DNA from: Heterobilharzia americana
Taxonomy: Eukaryota > Platyhelminthes > Trematoda > Strigeidida > Schistosomatidae
DNA: 64,000 bases
Reading direction: 5' to 3'
NCBI GenBank assembly: GCA_944470555.2
Contig: OX104127.1
Coordinates: 31,945,661 to 32,009,660, forward strand
Position numbers and translations under genes: made by a program. The notes under the pieces were generated by a model, which had not been told where the DNA came from, ran no database searches, and was given only the letters and a program-made list of their open reading frames with translations. How positions within the stretch are numbered: position 1 is the stretch's first letter; every line of letters begins with the position of its first letter. Positions 12,347 to 24,539 of the stretch are shown one piece after another.

Positions 12347-13567
12347 CTGAAAGGCGCTTAGATATTTGAAGTAGCAGTATGGCAGTATATTCATCTGATT
12401 TATAACAACTATATGTCAGCATCATCTTATAGCTTCTTATGAGTGCTAACATTATTATAACTACTTCTGTTTTTGTTAACTTAAGACTTATTGATATTGA
12501 TGTAACGTATGAAAATTAAAAATGTTACACAATAAATCGGCATCCTTTGAAACTGGTTATTGAACAACAAAAACAGTTAGTACTTTCATCGACATGATAG
12601 TTGAGAAGATATTTTACTCATATTAAGCTGAAGAATGATAGTTTATTGTTCGCAAAACCATTCAACCAAACAACAATTTTACCTCCCAATTCTTTAATCT
12701 CGCCGATATGACAACTTTATATGAAAGAAAATCAATTTTTCGATAAAAACACAACACTTCTATTCCAGCTACTCAAAAATAAACATAATCAACTGGTCGA
12801 AAATCGCTGATATGGTTAAAATGCTCAAAGCTAATTAGGCCAGTAATTGCTTTTGTTTGTTTGTTTGTTTACAACTATTATACTAAAGCCTAACTGCAGT
12901 GACATTTTAGATATTAGCTACATTAATTGAATTCTATCGACTAGACAATTCCATTTGTACTGAGTAAGCTAAGTAAAACAATACTGTAGTAAATTGTAGT
13001 CAGTCATTTCAGTATGTGAAATTAGTTGCAAATAGTGTTAGACACACTTCGTGTTCAACTGTGAACAGTTGAGATCGATCAGTGAGTTTTATGCTCAAAA
13101 CCATATACATCTGGCAGCATCATAGCCAAATAAACTACTACAAACTTATTCAAAATGCAACTGAACTCTTGTATGCAGGGCCACACTATCTGAAAAACAA
13201 GTAATCTTCACAGATAAAACTATTGCTTTATGATTTCCGAACCAGTAACCTAAAGATGTGGAGCTATGACTCATAGACTTAGGTACTCAACTTTTAAGCA
13301 TTGTATTCTACGTTCAAACACTCTTCAATCTTACTTCACTAAGAACAAGCCAGTAGTATCATAAGTTTAGAAATCAAGGCTGTACTGGTTAGTCTGACGC
13401 TATTAAAAACTGTTAAAAAATTTTCTTACATATACGTAAATGAAGTGATGAAGGGATTCTAGTGCTGGAATGAACATTCAATATTAATTCGTTTAACAGT
13501 AGAAGAGAAGGTGTCGTAAAGGCGTCTAGTAAAAATATATAATAATAATGATCATAAATAAACTGAC

Positions 13568-13741
13568 CTGTATGCAACCTGATATTATGTTATCCGTCAA
13601 AGAATCAGGAATAACTGGTGTCATTGAAACTTTTGCAGCCGTCAACGTCAGAGAATCACTATTTATTTCTTGTTGTGCTAATTCATGCTGCCTCATCTGC
13701 GAAAAATGTTTCTCCCGACTAAAAGCAGCCTGTAAAAGTAC
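13568..13741 (-). CDS. PDE9A: PDE9-like exon g: last catalytic helix and start of the C-terminal tail
   Basis: The exon has 174 nt (58 codons), phase 0 in and out, acceptor TTTCTAG and donor GTCAGT. It starts VLLQAAFSREKHFSQMRQ, which fits the PDE9 segment I-M-L-Q-P-L-W-x-x-R-x-x-Y that closes the catalytic domain. A second possible acceptor 12 nt later (TTTTACAG) would delete VLLQ, which is conserved, so I prefer the upstream one. The remainder (HELAQQ, then a Ser/Thr-rich stretch to SGCIQ) is a tail without recognised motif. The 7.8 kb intron before it holds an SR2-like fragment, a SINE fold-back and a 770-bp inverted repeat. Confidence 0.85.
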
Positions 13742-14477
13742 CTAGAAATCAAAAAATTGAAATGAAACAGTTAAAACGATCTAATTTTTTACGAGTGAGT
13801 AAATATACTTTTGTGTTTAACAGGATTCAAAATTTCGGTGTTATCCCATCAAGCACCGAATCTCCTCTAGTGAATAAATACTCTTAAAAAAGAAAAAGTA
13901 GTATCATATCACAAGGAGTGGAAAAGATGTCATGTGAAGGAAAAACAAACACTTGAACAAGGTAGAAATTGTGAATGAGAAAATTAAGTATACATCACTT
14001 GATTCACCAATATATAATGTAACACCATGACTGTGAGGTCTACTACTCATAAGAATGTGTGTAGGTAGCATACAGTGTGATGTCGTAAGATGAAGTTATA
14101 ATTTTTCTATCGATTAATAGAGTTTCTTCAGAAAAAGCCAAGAAAAATAAAAGGTGAAAACAAGGAAGACAAAAGAGAACGAGTGACAGTAGGAAAACGT
14201 ACTTGAGAATCAAAATGTAGATATCATTTTCATTAGCAGTTTTGACTGCAACAATATTACAGTAAAACTTGGGTACCGTGTTAAAAATCAATTCTAGAAT
14301 CATATGTGCTCACTTGATATAGAATATATTGGTAAACTATAATTTGTAATGACAAGTTTGGAGCACAAATTATTGCTCATAATCCTAACAAAGCAGTCAA
14401 ATATTACGTATTTGGCTTCAAAGCCGCTGCATGGCGCTTAAGAGATTAGATTTTGATGCTGAGTGATGATTGAAAAT

Positions 14478-14570
14478 GAAATGAATATTTGGACTGCACC
14501 CGGATTCAAACCAGCGACCACCGGTTTCCGGCCCGATCAGTAGGATCTCTTACTAATTTCTGAGCAAACT
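14478..14570 (-). mobile_element. tRNA-like SINE fragment
   Basis: The minus strand reads ATCCTACTGATCGGGCCGG, then GGTCGCTGGTTTGAATCCGGG, a good B-box. It is in the f-g intron. Confidence 0.45.
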
Positions 14571-15297
14571 CTGGAGAATAATTGATCGTTAGTAGTGTTT
14601 CTTTGGTAGTTCCAATCATCCTTTCAGTTCTTTTGATTTGCAGAGTCGAACTAACCTATCAAGGTGGGTAGTGCTACTGGAGCATAAGAACTTCGACAAA
14701 CTTAAAACTGCAACCCAAAAATAGACTAATAATCTAGAAAAATCTCATCTATGGCAGTGCGTGTACGCACACATTAGAGTGGGACAACGCAACAGTACTA
14801 AAGGTCGATATGGTTCAGTGGAGAGAAAGATTCATTATCGTATTGTCACTCACTGAGTTAACACAGAATACGTGGGATAGGAATTATGCAACATCTATTC
14901 GAGAAATGTGGAAAATTCTATAACTACTAAGAAAAGAGAATATGAGGTAGCAAAACTTTAACAACCATGTGTTCACCTTGATACGATTGTGGGCTATAAT
15001 GTTTGCTAAAAACTCCTTCATACAAACAATACTGTATCCCTATGCTATATCAAATAAAAAAAGCTAACACAGTGATGAAGACAAACTTTAAACATTTTCA
15101 AAGAAGAAGAGGTAAATCACCAAAGTGACTTCTTGTTGACGAGTACCAGGAAGCACAAAACTTAGACCCAATGCATTCTGTCGATTACCTCAAACCATTT
15201 ACATCAATCTAAGTGTACCGTAATGATAAGTCACTTAGGGTGATAAAGACTGAACAACATGAAATTGGTTGCATTTCAGTTATCAATCAGTGCAAAG

Positions 15298-16067
15298 AGA
15301 CTCTTTTAGGTGGTTTCATTCACAAAGCTATACAATTACAATTATTTACAATTTTCGGTGAGCACTCCTAGTATGTTAGGTACCTGCAATAATTTGTTGG
15401 GTATAGTAGCAAGCAAGATCACAATATCAAAACTGTTATGAATAGTGAAGTTTGATTAAAAATGGAACAGAAGTTACAACAAAATTATCCGAATCACATG
15501 AGGTGTTGAGTAGCATGCATGAGGAGAAATTACGTAAGAATTGGGCAAAATGAAAAAGTGGAGTAATATCAAGGTAAATATAAAAAGCAAAAGAAAAGGC
15601 TAACTTTAAATTACAACTATGGGAGAAAAGGTTGACTAGGCTTCTTTCGTATACAAGGGTCAGGATCTTCCAAGCAGGATGGCTGATCCATAGATACAAA
15701 AGAAACTTAACCAACCCCTTCTTGTCATCTTTTTGTCTTGTTTTTGCATTTACTTTGAAATCGTTCTCCTTTCTCGTTTTGTTCACATCTTACCCAATTT
15801 CTGTTTCTATGCTCTTTCTGACAAAATCTGATCTCTTGTCATGTTAAACAATACTTCATCTGAATTTAATAATTTTGCTACAACTTCCATCACATTTGAA
15901 TTAATCTTGACTATTCACAACAGTTTTGATATTGTGATCTTGCTTCCTACTATGCTTAACAAACTACTGCAACTACCTAACATACTAGGAATGCTCACCG
16001 GAAATTGTAAACAATTATGATTGAATAGCTTTGTGAATGAAATAGCCGAAGAGTCTCGTTGTTGAGT
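15298..16067. repeat. Large imperfect inverted repeat (fold-back), about 770 bp
   Basis: The left arm (about 15,298-15,672) and right arm (about 15,676-16,067) are inverted copies along nearly their whole length. Matching blocks include GAGACTCTT, TTCATTCACAAAGCTAT, GTGAGCA-TCCTAGTATGTTAGG, ACAGTTTTGATATTGTGATCTTGCTT and the inner GGTT-ACTAGGCTTCTTT-GTAT. By eye the arms differ at roughly a fifth of positions, with indels. Open frames across it (such as 15,786-15,436, minus) mirror each other and are probably fortuitous. It lies in the f-g intron and resembles a fold-back or MITE-like element. Confidence 0.75.
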
Positions 16068-16673
16068 TACTTGTTTTTCTTCTCTCATATTCTGATGGGT
16101 ATTTTAATACCTTACGAGTGCCGCTTATAGTTTGCTAAATAAACTATTTCATCTGTCTTAACAGTGTTGTATGCTTCAGATATACACACATGCACTTTTC
16201 TACTAATTTACAACAAACATTAAAATGGTATTCTATGAGTTTTGTATAAGGACTTCAGCTACCCCATTATAAATGACGTAATGATTACATATCAGACAGC
16301 TGGAACATCTACATTTCTGTATGCACACAGACTAACTTATAAATTAAACTGTGAGGTTTATTTGACAACTAGTGATGAGATAGACACGAAAAGCGTCGAA
16401 CTTCACAAATTATATTACAACAGAACAAAAATAGGAAGACTTCAACATCAACAAAAAGTACATGAATGGAAAAGGAATGAACAAATGAAAGTGATAAGGT
16501 GTTTAATAGCTTGAAGTCCATTTTGATAAATTATCTATGGTCTAATATTGATGAGTCTGAAAATTTAGAAAGCTCTAAAGAGAAAACCTTTATGGCTTAA
16601 GTCAACAGAAATTGACCACATGGATAGGTGTTATGACTTTATATTCCTAACCTTAGATCTCTTTAAAATTCAC

Positions 16674-16850
16674 CATGAACTGAAACCAGTTGGAGAACCA
16701 TTGGAGACCTGGAAGCTCTGGACAGATGTTTCGTCCCAGTATGGGGCTCCTCAGCTGTCCAAAGATGCCAGGTTTCCAATGGTTCTCCAACTGATGTCAG
16801 TCCATGTTTAATATGAACCTGAAATCAGTAAATAAATCCCCACAAACCTC
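16674..16850. mobile_element. Inverted dimer (fold-back) of Sm-alpha-like SINE 3' halves
   Basis: Arms 16,674-16,725 and 16,755-16,806 are inverted copies of each other (CAGTTGGAGAACCATTGG and its complement), with about 29 nt between. The left arm plus centre is a minus-strand SINE 3' half including a hammerhead core. The right arm runs on into the plus-strand SINE 3' end (CCTGAAATCAGTAAATAAATCC). Together they form a hairpin of about 50 bp in the f-g intron. Confidence 0.75.
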
Positions 16851-18139
16851 CAGATTATTCCAATTTTTACCAGAATTGCTATAAATGAGCACAGGTTGCA
16901 TATAATTCAGGCGTTTAGGTCTGCATACATTCACATCTGTACCAAATAAATTAGTCGTTGCTTAATGTTCTAAGCCAAACGTAAGCAATTTCAAGAAGAC
17001 GTTTAATTATATCAACAGTGAAGAATAAAGCACGACAAACGTAGTGACCCTACAACGAATACAAATTAACAAATCAGTTCAACAGTGTCAATCGGCTCAG
17101 TAAAGAACTGAATCCTAGATGAAAAACCAATTCAGTTCACTAGAGAGTCAACCAGGATAAAATTTAAATACAGCAGTTTCCTATAGTTGCCCACAACCAA
17201 TCAACATAATGTGAAGACAAATATCCCCAAAAAGACCATACGAACAGGTTGAAAAAATAAACGGTTATGCATATACAAGCGAATACTACTGAATAGCGTC
17301 GGTTGAGAAAATTTAGTAATTTAGTAAAACATTCATATCCGTCGGTAGTACTGATTTGCTTATTGGCTAAGATGAGTACTCAGGTTACTGAATGCACGTT
17401 AAAATGTAAATCACTGAGTTGATTTTCGCTAAATTATTAAGGAAGTATATCACAAAATATTGCGACAAAGTACAGTAACGATATGCGAAAACGTATGTAA
17501 GCAGTTGAAATCCTAGTGAAGGTTGTCGATAGTACTCAGTTGTCAAAGCTGAGTTTCTTATCAATCGTTGTGTATTCAATACCTTCCTACTCATGCCATT
17601 CTTTTCGCTCATACTGATATTTATATAATCCCGTCAAACTTTTATGAAGTTTTTGCTCTATTGTGGTTTGGGACAATTTAAACTAATACAAGTTTGTACA
17701 TGGACTAACTTTGTCACGCACTTATGCACAACAACCAGTGGGTATAAGTTTGGATTTCACACGAAAATAGATCGATTAATGAATATCATCACTAGACGGT
17801 ATATTTGTATTTGGAATTGGGATCTACACTTACTGTGTGAAAGATCAAACATGTTACACGTCGCATCAGCAAATTAAAGTAGACGGTAACAGGTAAACGT
17901 TTTACTACGGTGCGTTGGTTGGGCTTATGAATTGTATTGGTCAATTAGTTTCGGGTTAAAACCTTGAACTACCGACTTCGAAGTGGACAACTAAGTTGTA
18001 TCAAAACCTTCTTATAACAAGTGTGGCTTGTGGCACAGTACGGGAGGAAATCTGAATAGTACTGAGTTGAAGTCTAATGAATTACCTGATATTGTTCATT
18101 GAAAAAATACAACTAAGAAATGGTTAAAATACTATATCT

Positions 18140-19690
18140 AACAACAAGTTACCCACTTTCCTCCTGTGATAACCACGGAGGAATCAACCTAACGAACATG
18201 GTGTTGAAGATTCTTGGTCCTATAACCATTAGACGTATGAGTGGAGCTCAGGAAGAGCGAACCATGTAGGCTTCAGACCTGGTCATGAGTGTATCGGGCA
18301 CACTTACTGACACCCGACATTGGTTATATTTCTAGACCTGGAGGTGGCATTTGACTTCGCTGATCGAGAGATTTTATGGCAGTTTCTCTCACTGAAAGGG
18401 GTACCGAATGAGCACATAATTCTATTAAAGGTTCTTTACTCGAAGACCCGTGGGCATGTTACAGCCTATATGAATTGCCAGGTGAGCTGTGTACATCGAG
18501 TGGTGTCCGTCAGGGATGCTCATACTTTCCACTTTTATTCATTTTTGTCATAATGTTCTAATACAGGTCTTCCTATCGTCGTCTGACTTCACAAGGATTG
18601 ATCTAACCACTCGAGAATACTTGTTATATCTGGAATATACAGTTCATATAATCCTCTTAGGTGAAGACAGTGACAAGATGCAGAGTCTTCTAGACAACTA
18701 GAGTGGCAAATCGCAAATAATTGGGATGCGCTTCTCGCCAACTAAATGCAAGTTGTTGATCCATGACAAGTCCTCAGCGGTTCCCTGTCTAATGATATAC
18801 AGTGAAATGATTGAGTGCGCTGACCACTTTACTTACCTGGGAAGTCGCATCATACCTGGTGGGTCAACTACCGACGAAATCTGTGCACGGATACAAAAGT
18901 TTTAACTGGCTTTTGCCCTCTGTGGCGCCATTGAGATATACGACTGCCTATTAAGGGTTGAGTGTACTGTGGCACATTTCACTATGTTTTGCTGTGTGGC
19001 TGTAAAATTTGCCCATTAAAGATAGAGGGCATGAGAAGGCTTCCGATATTTGACTACCGTTGCCTTCGTAGTATAGGCCATTTGTCAAGGTGTTACTATG
19101 TCATTAACGCAGAAATCAAGCGTAGAGTTGAAAGAACTGGAAAGTCAGTGGATTAAGTCATGAACATTCGATTCCGGTGGTTTGGACATATGTTATGCAT
19201 GCTTAGTCACTATCTGCGTCGTTGCACAATGTTAGATGAAGTATGTTCAAGCTGGAGAGAACCTCTGAGCGATCAGACTAAAACATAGTGTCACTACGTG
19301 AAGCCTTTGACTGTCGGTTCGAGCCATGTAGGGAGATGAAGACTAGCCAGTTGGGGTCCATGTGACAAAAGAAACCAGCGGTTGGCGTCTGTTTGATATG
19401 GCTCAAAACCTAAGCCAGTGCCATAGATGTATCCCCACACATTATCTTCATCTTAACAACTACACTGAATTCAGTATTTCCTCAGTCCTCCTTCATCTCT
19501 TTTACTACTATCTACTGCTTTTCTTCGATCTTTGTCTTTCATCTTATTACTTTGTATATTCATGTGCTGATATGAAGTGTGATGCCTGGTCCTACGTTGA
19601 TATTGACTGAAGTAATTCACTAGCACCTAAACTATCCCTCTACTGTCGTTCCGCACGGATCTTGTGTTTTATATTTCAATCCAATATAGT
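18140..19690 (+). mobile_element. SR2-like retrotransposon, family B copy 2, 5'-truncated
   Basis: The plus-strand copy starts within the reverse transcriptase (SSCDNHGGINLTN, about 18,155). It continues through FLDLEVAFDFADREI (about 18,330), a degenerate YADD region (about 18,620-18,690) and the C-terminal domain with DYRCLRSIG (about 19,055), to a 3' UTR at about 19,350-19,690. Several stops and frameshifts break it. It lies in the f-g intron of the PDE9 gene, antisense to it. Confidence 0.8.
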
Positions 19691-20084
19691 ACATTCTTCC
19701 TGCCTGTATCCTAACCAGTCTATCGCTACTATGTTGCTATATATACTACCGGAATGCATTCTTATAGGTAGCTGTCAATAGACTGATACATACACAGTAT
19801 TGGGCTACATTTATTATTTTATGAATGACCAGTCATAACTGTACTGGTCGAAAGGCTTTTTCTGTTGCATTCGTCCATACTAGAAAAGTTAGGGAGCAAT
19901 GAAACTAATAGTGGTTAACTTATACTTTTTAATTTCACACATGAGATAATATAAAATAATGACGGTTAGGAAAAAAGCCTTATTGCTGGTTGAATGAGAT
20001 GTAACAGCAACTGGACATTTCCTAACATGATCCAGTAGAAAGATGGATAAATAAGTAATAAAAACATGAGATCTGGTATTACTG

Positions 20085-20840
20085 CATAACGGTTCAAGTT
20101 GCAGTGCCTCATGTCAGTACATTAAGCCAAAATGCACCAAGAAGACAAGGAAATAGGAAAGCAGTCAAAAATGATTGGAATTCGCGAAAACAACAAAAAG
20201 AGACGATAATGAAATTCATTATGACGACTATGATGAAAATAGTGGGTGCAGGCATCTACGCCATTCAGACCGATTCGGAGCCAATTAACACAGAATCACT
20301 GAACACTGCTTTCTGGTGCCAAGAGGACCACAACTGGGAAGTTTACATCCCCCCATATGATTCAAACAAATAGTCAAAGACTTTATGCACTAATGACATA
20401 TTTTATTCTGGTTATCTCTAACCTTTCTCTAACCCACATTTATTTCAGCTAACATTGTGCGGTGAGGCGAATGATAACTAGGTATCCGTAACAACCAGCT
20501 CAGTCGGTGAGTTTACAACCTCATCAACTGCCTTCTGTCTTCTGACCAGAAAACGACACATGACTTCTACGTTACTGATATGGTGGTAACATGATACACG
20601 GTCTACGCTACGAAGACAACGGTGGTTGAACGCCAAAACATTTTTCATGTTCTCCAAGTTTTATGTGCACTCAGCACCAAACAGGTAATCAGATAACACA
20701 ACAGCACCGTAAATGGCACAGCTTAGAGGAAGTCAAGAGATCCGTACGGAGATTTTGTCGTTCACTGACCTACCAGAGCTGATTCGACTTTCCAGTATCC
20801 TTAGCTGGTGGTGCTTCTTCGCTGTCTAAAAGAGGAATCA
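20085..20840 (-). mobile_element. SR2-like retrotransposon 3' fragment (family B, subfamily with long 3' UTR)
   Basis: The segment shares with 38,690-39,200, 49,480-50,000 and 60,860-61,275 a 3' UTR that reads GTTCAAGTTGCAGTGCCTCAT, then polypurine, then ATTCGGAGCC, TAACATTGTGCGGTGAGGC and CAGTCGGTGAGTTTACAACCTCATCAACT. Above 20,520 it matches the C-terminal coding part seen at 50,000-50,260. Orientation follows from the coding part of the 49.5 kb copy. It lies in the f-g intron. Confidence 0.7.
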
Positions 20841-21584
20841 AAAATGAACCAGCCTAGAAATAGGACATCTGTCTCGTTCTACGAAATTCCGCTACTTTCG
20901 ACTAAACGTTTTGAAGCAGAGACCGAACACATTAAAATCTACATAAAAAACTACCAAAGGTCTCATGTGATCAGTCTCATATAAGTGTTACTGCAGTCAA
21001 ATACTCAGTTTAACACGATCGTCTATGCTAATTCTTTTTCTTTTTCAGGTACCTTAACAAAAAAGTAGCATTCAATGATATAGGAGGCCAAGAAGAGTTA
21101 TCCATCCTAAAACTCCTGTCACAGAACTTAAGGTTTATATCTCTACACTGTATGCAAATGAGCAGAATCCTCCTTCCCTATCACAGTGATTTTTAGTCAT
21201 GACCTTACATAGGAGTCTAATGACAACATTAATTTGTTAGTGTATATAACATAAAAAGTGAACAAATAAATTTCTCAATATACAAAATAGCAGGTTCAAA
21301 CCTGTAACTGTGGAATGCAGTGGCTTATTTGCCTTAGTGCTCAACTTAAAGACAGTGAGTTACAGTTTCTAAGCTCACTTTAGCTATCAAGGTTCGGACA
21401 GTTAGATAGTAGTCACTATCCATCAGGCACGACTGGTTTTCTAGTGATAAGACCTGCATGCGGAGAATGAATTGGATCGTTAATACTTTACTTACTACTG
21501 TTGAACATCAAATAAAAATATACACAAAAAACCGAAAAATATTAGATTACAATACAAGATGAAAAATCAAGTTACACCACGTAC

Positions 21585-21731
21585 ATCTAATTCACGAAAA
21601 ATACAAACCAATTCTTTCAATAAGGGAATTAGAACCGAGTGTAAAAAATTCAGCTGACTACTGGATTTTACTACACAATCTGGATCCATATAGACAGCAA
21701 CAGGAAGACCAGATCGTTTCTCAGCATCGGC
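21585..21731 (-). CDS. PDE9A: PDE9-like exon f: invariant-glutamine helix
   Basis: The exon has 147 nt (49 codons), phase 0 at both ends. The acceptor TTTTTCAG follows a long (CT)n tract and the donor is GTACGT. The exon starts ADAEKRSGLPVAVYMDPD, the PDE9 segment E-K-x-x-G-L-P-V-A-x-x-M-D. It continues to SSSQLNFLHSVLIPLL, where the Gln corresponds to the invariant purine-binding glutamine of phosphodiesterases. Without the donor, translation would run on only five codons (VRGVT) to a stop. That could be an alternative C-terminus from intron retention. Joining to exon g instead restores E-L-D then V-L-L-Q, as PDE9 requires. Confidence 0.9.
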
Positions 21732-21734
21732 CTG

Positions 21735-21769
21735 AAAAAGAGAGAGAGAGAGAGGGAGAAAGGAAGAAA
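21735..21769 (-). promoter_or_regulatory. (CT)n polypyrimidine tract at the acceptor of exon f
   Basis: On the minus strand CTCCCTCTCTCTCTCTCTCT then TTTTTCAG precedes exon f. The splice tract is a microsatellite, so its length may vary between individuals. Confidence 0.7.
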
Positions 21770-22145
21770 CAGAACCGATGAGCATGATAAGTCGACTAAA
21801 CCCAAAAGTCACACGGCAAAAACTTCCCAAAAAAAGTATTTCATTCATTTACCGCAGCTTTTCAACAAAAATCTAATTTTATCCTGATGATTATACAATG
21901 GAATATATGACAAAAAAAGCCTCTCTAGTCAGTTGAAATAAATACTGCAGCATCCAATTGCCTCAGATACAATTCACTTTTCGGCTTCAAGAACAATTCA
22001 GATTTGAATCAACAAGAGATACAGAAAGATTAACGCCTAGATATTTTCATCATAAGCATTGCAAGTTGTCACTATCACGGTTTTCAGGACTTTTGTATGA
22101 AAAACTTGAAGAAAAAAAGCATCAGAAAAATAACAGCGGATATGT

Positions 22146-22290
22146 GACTCGCCCTGTTTAGGCTTCCGACCGTGAAAAACCAATAAGTTATGGGTTCGAA
22201 TCCATTCTACTTACATCACTTTAGGCAATAGAGTAACATTATAAGTGCTCACAAGTTAAGTTTAAGTCACAGTCTAATAAGATAAAACGT
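22146..22290 (+). mobile_element. Diverged tRNA-like SINE
   Basis: A perfect B-box GGGTTCGAATCC (22,193-22,204) is preceded about 45 nt upstream by CGCCCTGTTTAGGCTTCCGACC, an A-box-like region. It lies in the f to e interval of the PDE9 gene. Confidence 0.45.
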
Positions 22291-22991
22291 GTACAGAGCT
22301 GTTGGAGATACAGAAAACTCACGTGATGGAAATATTACACATTGAAATCTAATCGCTATTAACAACATATAAGAGTGAATGTTTCAAAATTCTAATTCAG
22401 CCCTTTATCCTACTTAAACTTAATGCACAAGTATATGCAAGAAATATGAAAATTCATGAAACGCCTCAGCTGCTGCTACATCATTTATAATGTATAAGTA
22501 ATACATTTCATAATTACTCAGTGAATACTACAAATATTATAGGATATCGATGAAATCGGCACAGTAGAAAAACAATTTCTAGTGTGAGAATGAGCACAAA
22601 ATTATTTTCCTTAAAGTGATAAAGATAGAAGGTAAATATGCTACATTAGAAACAGTGATCTTGTATCATGCTTAATGAAGAATGTGACATTCAGTATGTA
22701 CACAGTTTTGCTTTTACGCTTTAGGTTATATCTAATAATTTACTGTCAACAGCCACTAAAAATATCTCTACGAGAGTAGCGAGCTTGACTAAATTTAGAA
22801 GCATAAACGCTATCAAGATAAGTAGTCTAGCGAGAAAGTCAAACACTGTTAAGTGAAACACAATCATACCAAAGGGGAGTGGAAAGTAACAATAGTAACA
22901 ACAGAATTGGATGAGGGAGAGAAGGAATAGTTACTGGATGTTAATTCATCAAATCAACCTTTAATGTATAAAAATAGGGTGACCCTCTAAA

Positions 22992-23106
22992 GACTACCCT
23001 AGTAGCAACTGAAACCGCCAGTGAGATTTCTTTACTTCTGTCGGAAAGACAGATTTTCATAAAATAAAGAAGTCTGATTGGTTATTTCAGTTGTTGCTAA
23101 GGTGGC
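22992..23106. repeat. Hairpin-forming inverted repeat of about 115 bp
   Basis: The left arm (GACTACCCTAGTAGCAACTGAAACC, continuing to TTTCTTTACTT) pairs with the right arm (AATAAAGAAGTCTGATTGGTTATTTCAG, then TTGTTGCTAAGGTGGCC). An inner perfect hairpin TCTGTC-GGAAA-GACAGA lies at 23,037-23,053. It could be a small MITE or fold-back. It lies in the f-g-e region, within the e-f intron. Confidence 0.65.
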
Positions 23107-24512
23107 CTTTACAGTTACTCGAAATCTAGTAACAATTTAATACACATTTTTGACACATGGAAATACCGACTACCAGTAAAATCGAAAAATCACCAACAAT
23201 AGGAAAATCAGAAACTAATGTTAAAGTTTGCATATTTTGAATAGTTTATGGATAGATTGTACTCAAAACGTTATCAAGCAAATAATACTATGTCAATGCC
23301 TGCTCGGCCAAATCAACAAATGCACTACAAAACTATACGATACCACAGTGACTAAATTTTTACACACCACTTACTACCTAAATGGCTAGAAAGTATTTGA
23401 AATGAGATTGGTGATCTGAACTGACGTTCGATTATCTAACCAAACATATGATATCCAGTAGTGAGAACAAAAAACGTTTCCTGTGAAGTCTTCTAATTCA
23501 TCGCCACACATTAATGGATACAATTCAACAGATTAACAAATTATTTTGATTGACTTTTTGTTCATCATCTTAAATACCGAACACGGAACAAAATAGCAAA
23601 AGCACTTTGAATTAAATGAAACAGATCAAGAATACTGATAGTTCCCTTCGAATAAATAAAGGTTTTCTAAGTTTTTAAGCATCATATTTGAAGAATACTC
23701 ATGGTAAATCCAGCTGCCTTTAATGCTTATGTATAGAATAATGAATCAGAACAGTAGTTCGATAACGTTTCAGATATCTGAAGAAGGTTAAAATAATTAA
23801 CACCCAAAGTTTATGTCCAAAATGACTGCTTAGAATCAATTATGAAAGAAATATTTAAATATTTAGTACCTCAGTAGTCTTGTTTTGACAGACAACAAGA
23901 TTTGAACCAGTAGTCTTCCAACTTCAGTCGTGAATGTAATCAAACACCTAAGAAAAGTGTTATTCATTTTCGCATTAATGATGTCTTAAAGTGAATTGCA
24001 CAAATGTAGTGGCTGAACTCATGAATAATAGTACTTCGCAGAGAAAATATTATGGCAAGTAACACCAACTTGTCTCATAACTAAAATGAACTTTATTGAG
24101 TAGTAGAAGGATATCCTGTAAAAAGTATGCATAGCACTTTGGCGATAGCGGGAGAAAAACGTTTTATCATTTCAGGTTTCACCAGTCAGATAAGCTTGCA
24201 AGTCAATGCCCAGTAACGGTAGTTTTACACACCACAATGTTACTACTCCTGAAACTAGGTTACATACTAACTTGGTATTACTTTAGAAAGGTTAGTTAAA
24301 CTTTCCTCACCGGCATTACAAGAATGACGAAATCCATATTTGCTTTTATTGTGAACGAAGTAAGCAATCGTCCATGACCTAGTGAATTTAAGACCACGAC
24401 ACAATGTTTACCAATGACTGACTAGAATTCAGATGGATTACCCAAATTTCTAATTGGAAGTCGTAATATGTATGCTGACCTAAACATATTCTGAGGTGAC
24501 TGACACTAGAAA

Positions 24513-24539
24513 ATTATTATTATTATTATTATATTATTT
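24513..24539. repeat. (ATT)n tail of family A copy 2
   Basis: About eight ATT units lie next to the 3' end of copy 2. The longer, purer tail compared with copy 1 suggests a younger insertion. Confidence 0.8.

Noticed and set aside
15436..15786. 116-codon open frame on the minus strand as a gene
   Set aside because: It runs through both arms of a palindrome and has a mirrored open frame on the other strand. No recognisable protein features.
16242..16514. 90-codon plus-strand frame as a gene
   Set aside because: No recognisable motif, no splice context, and of a length expected by chance in this AT-rich sequence.
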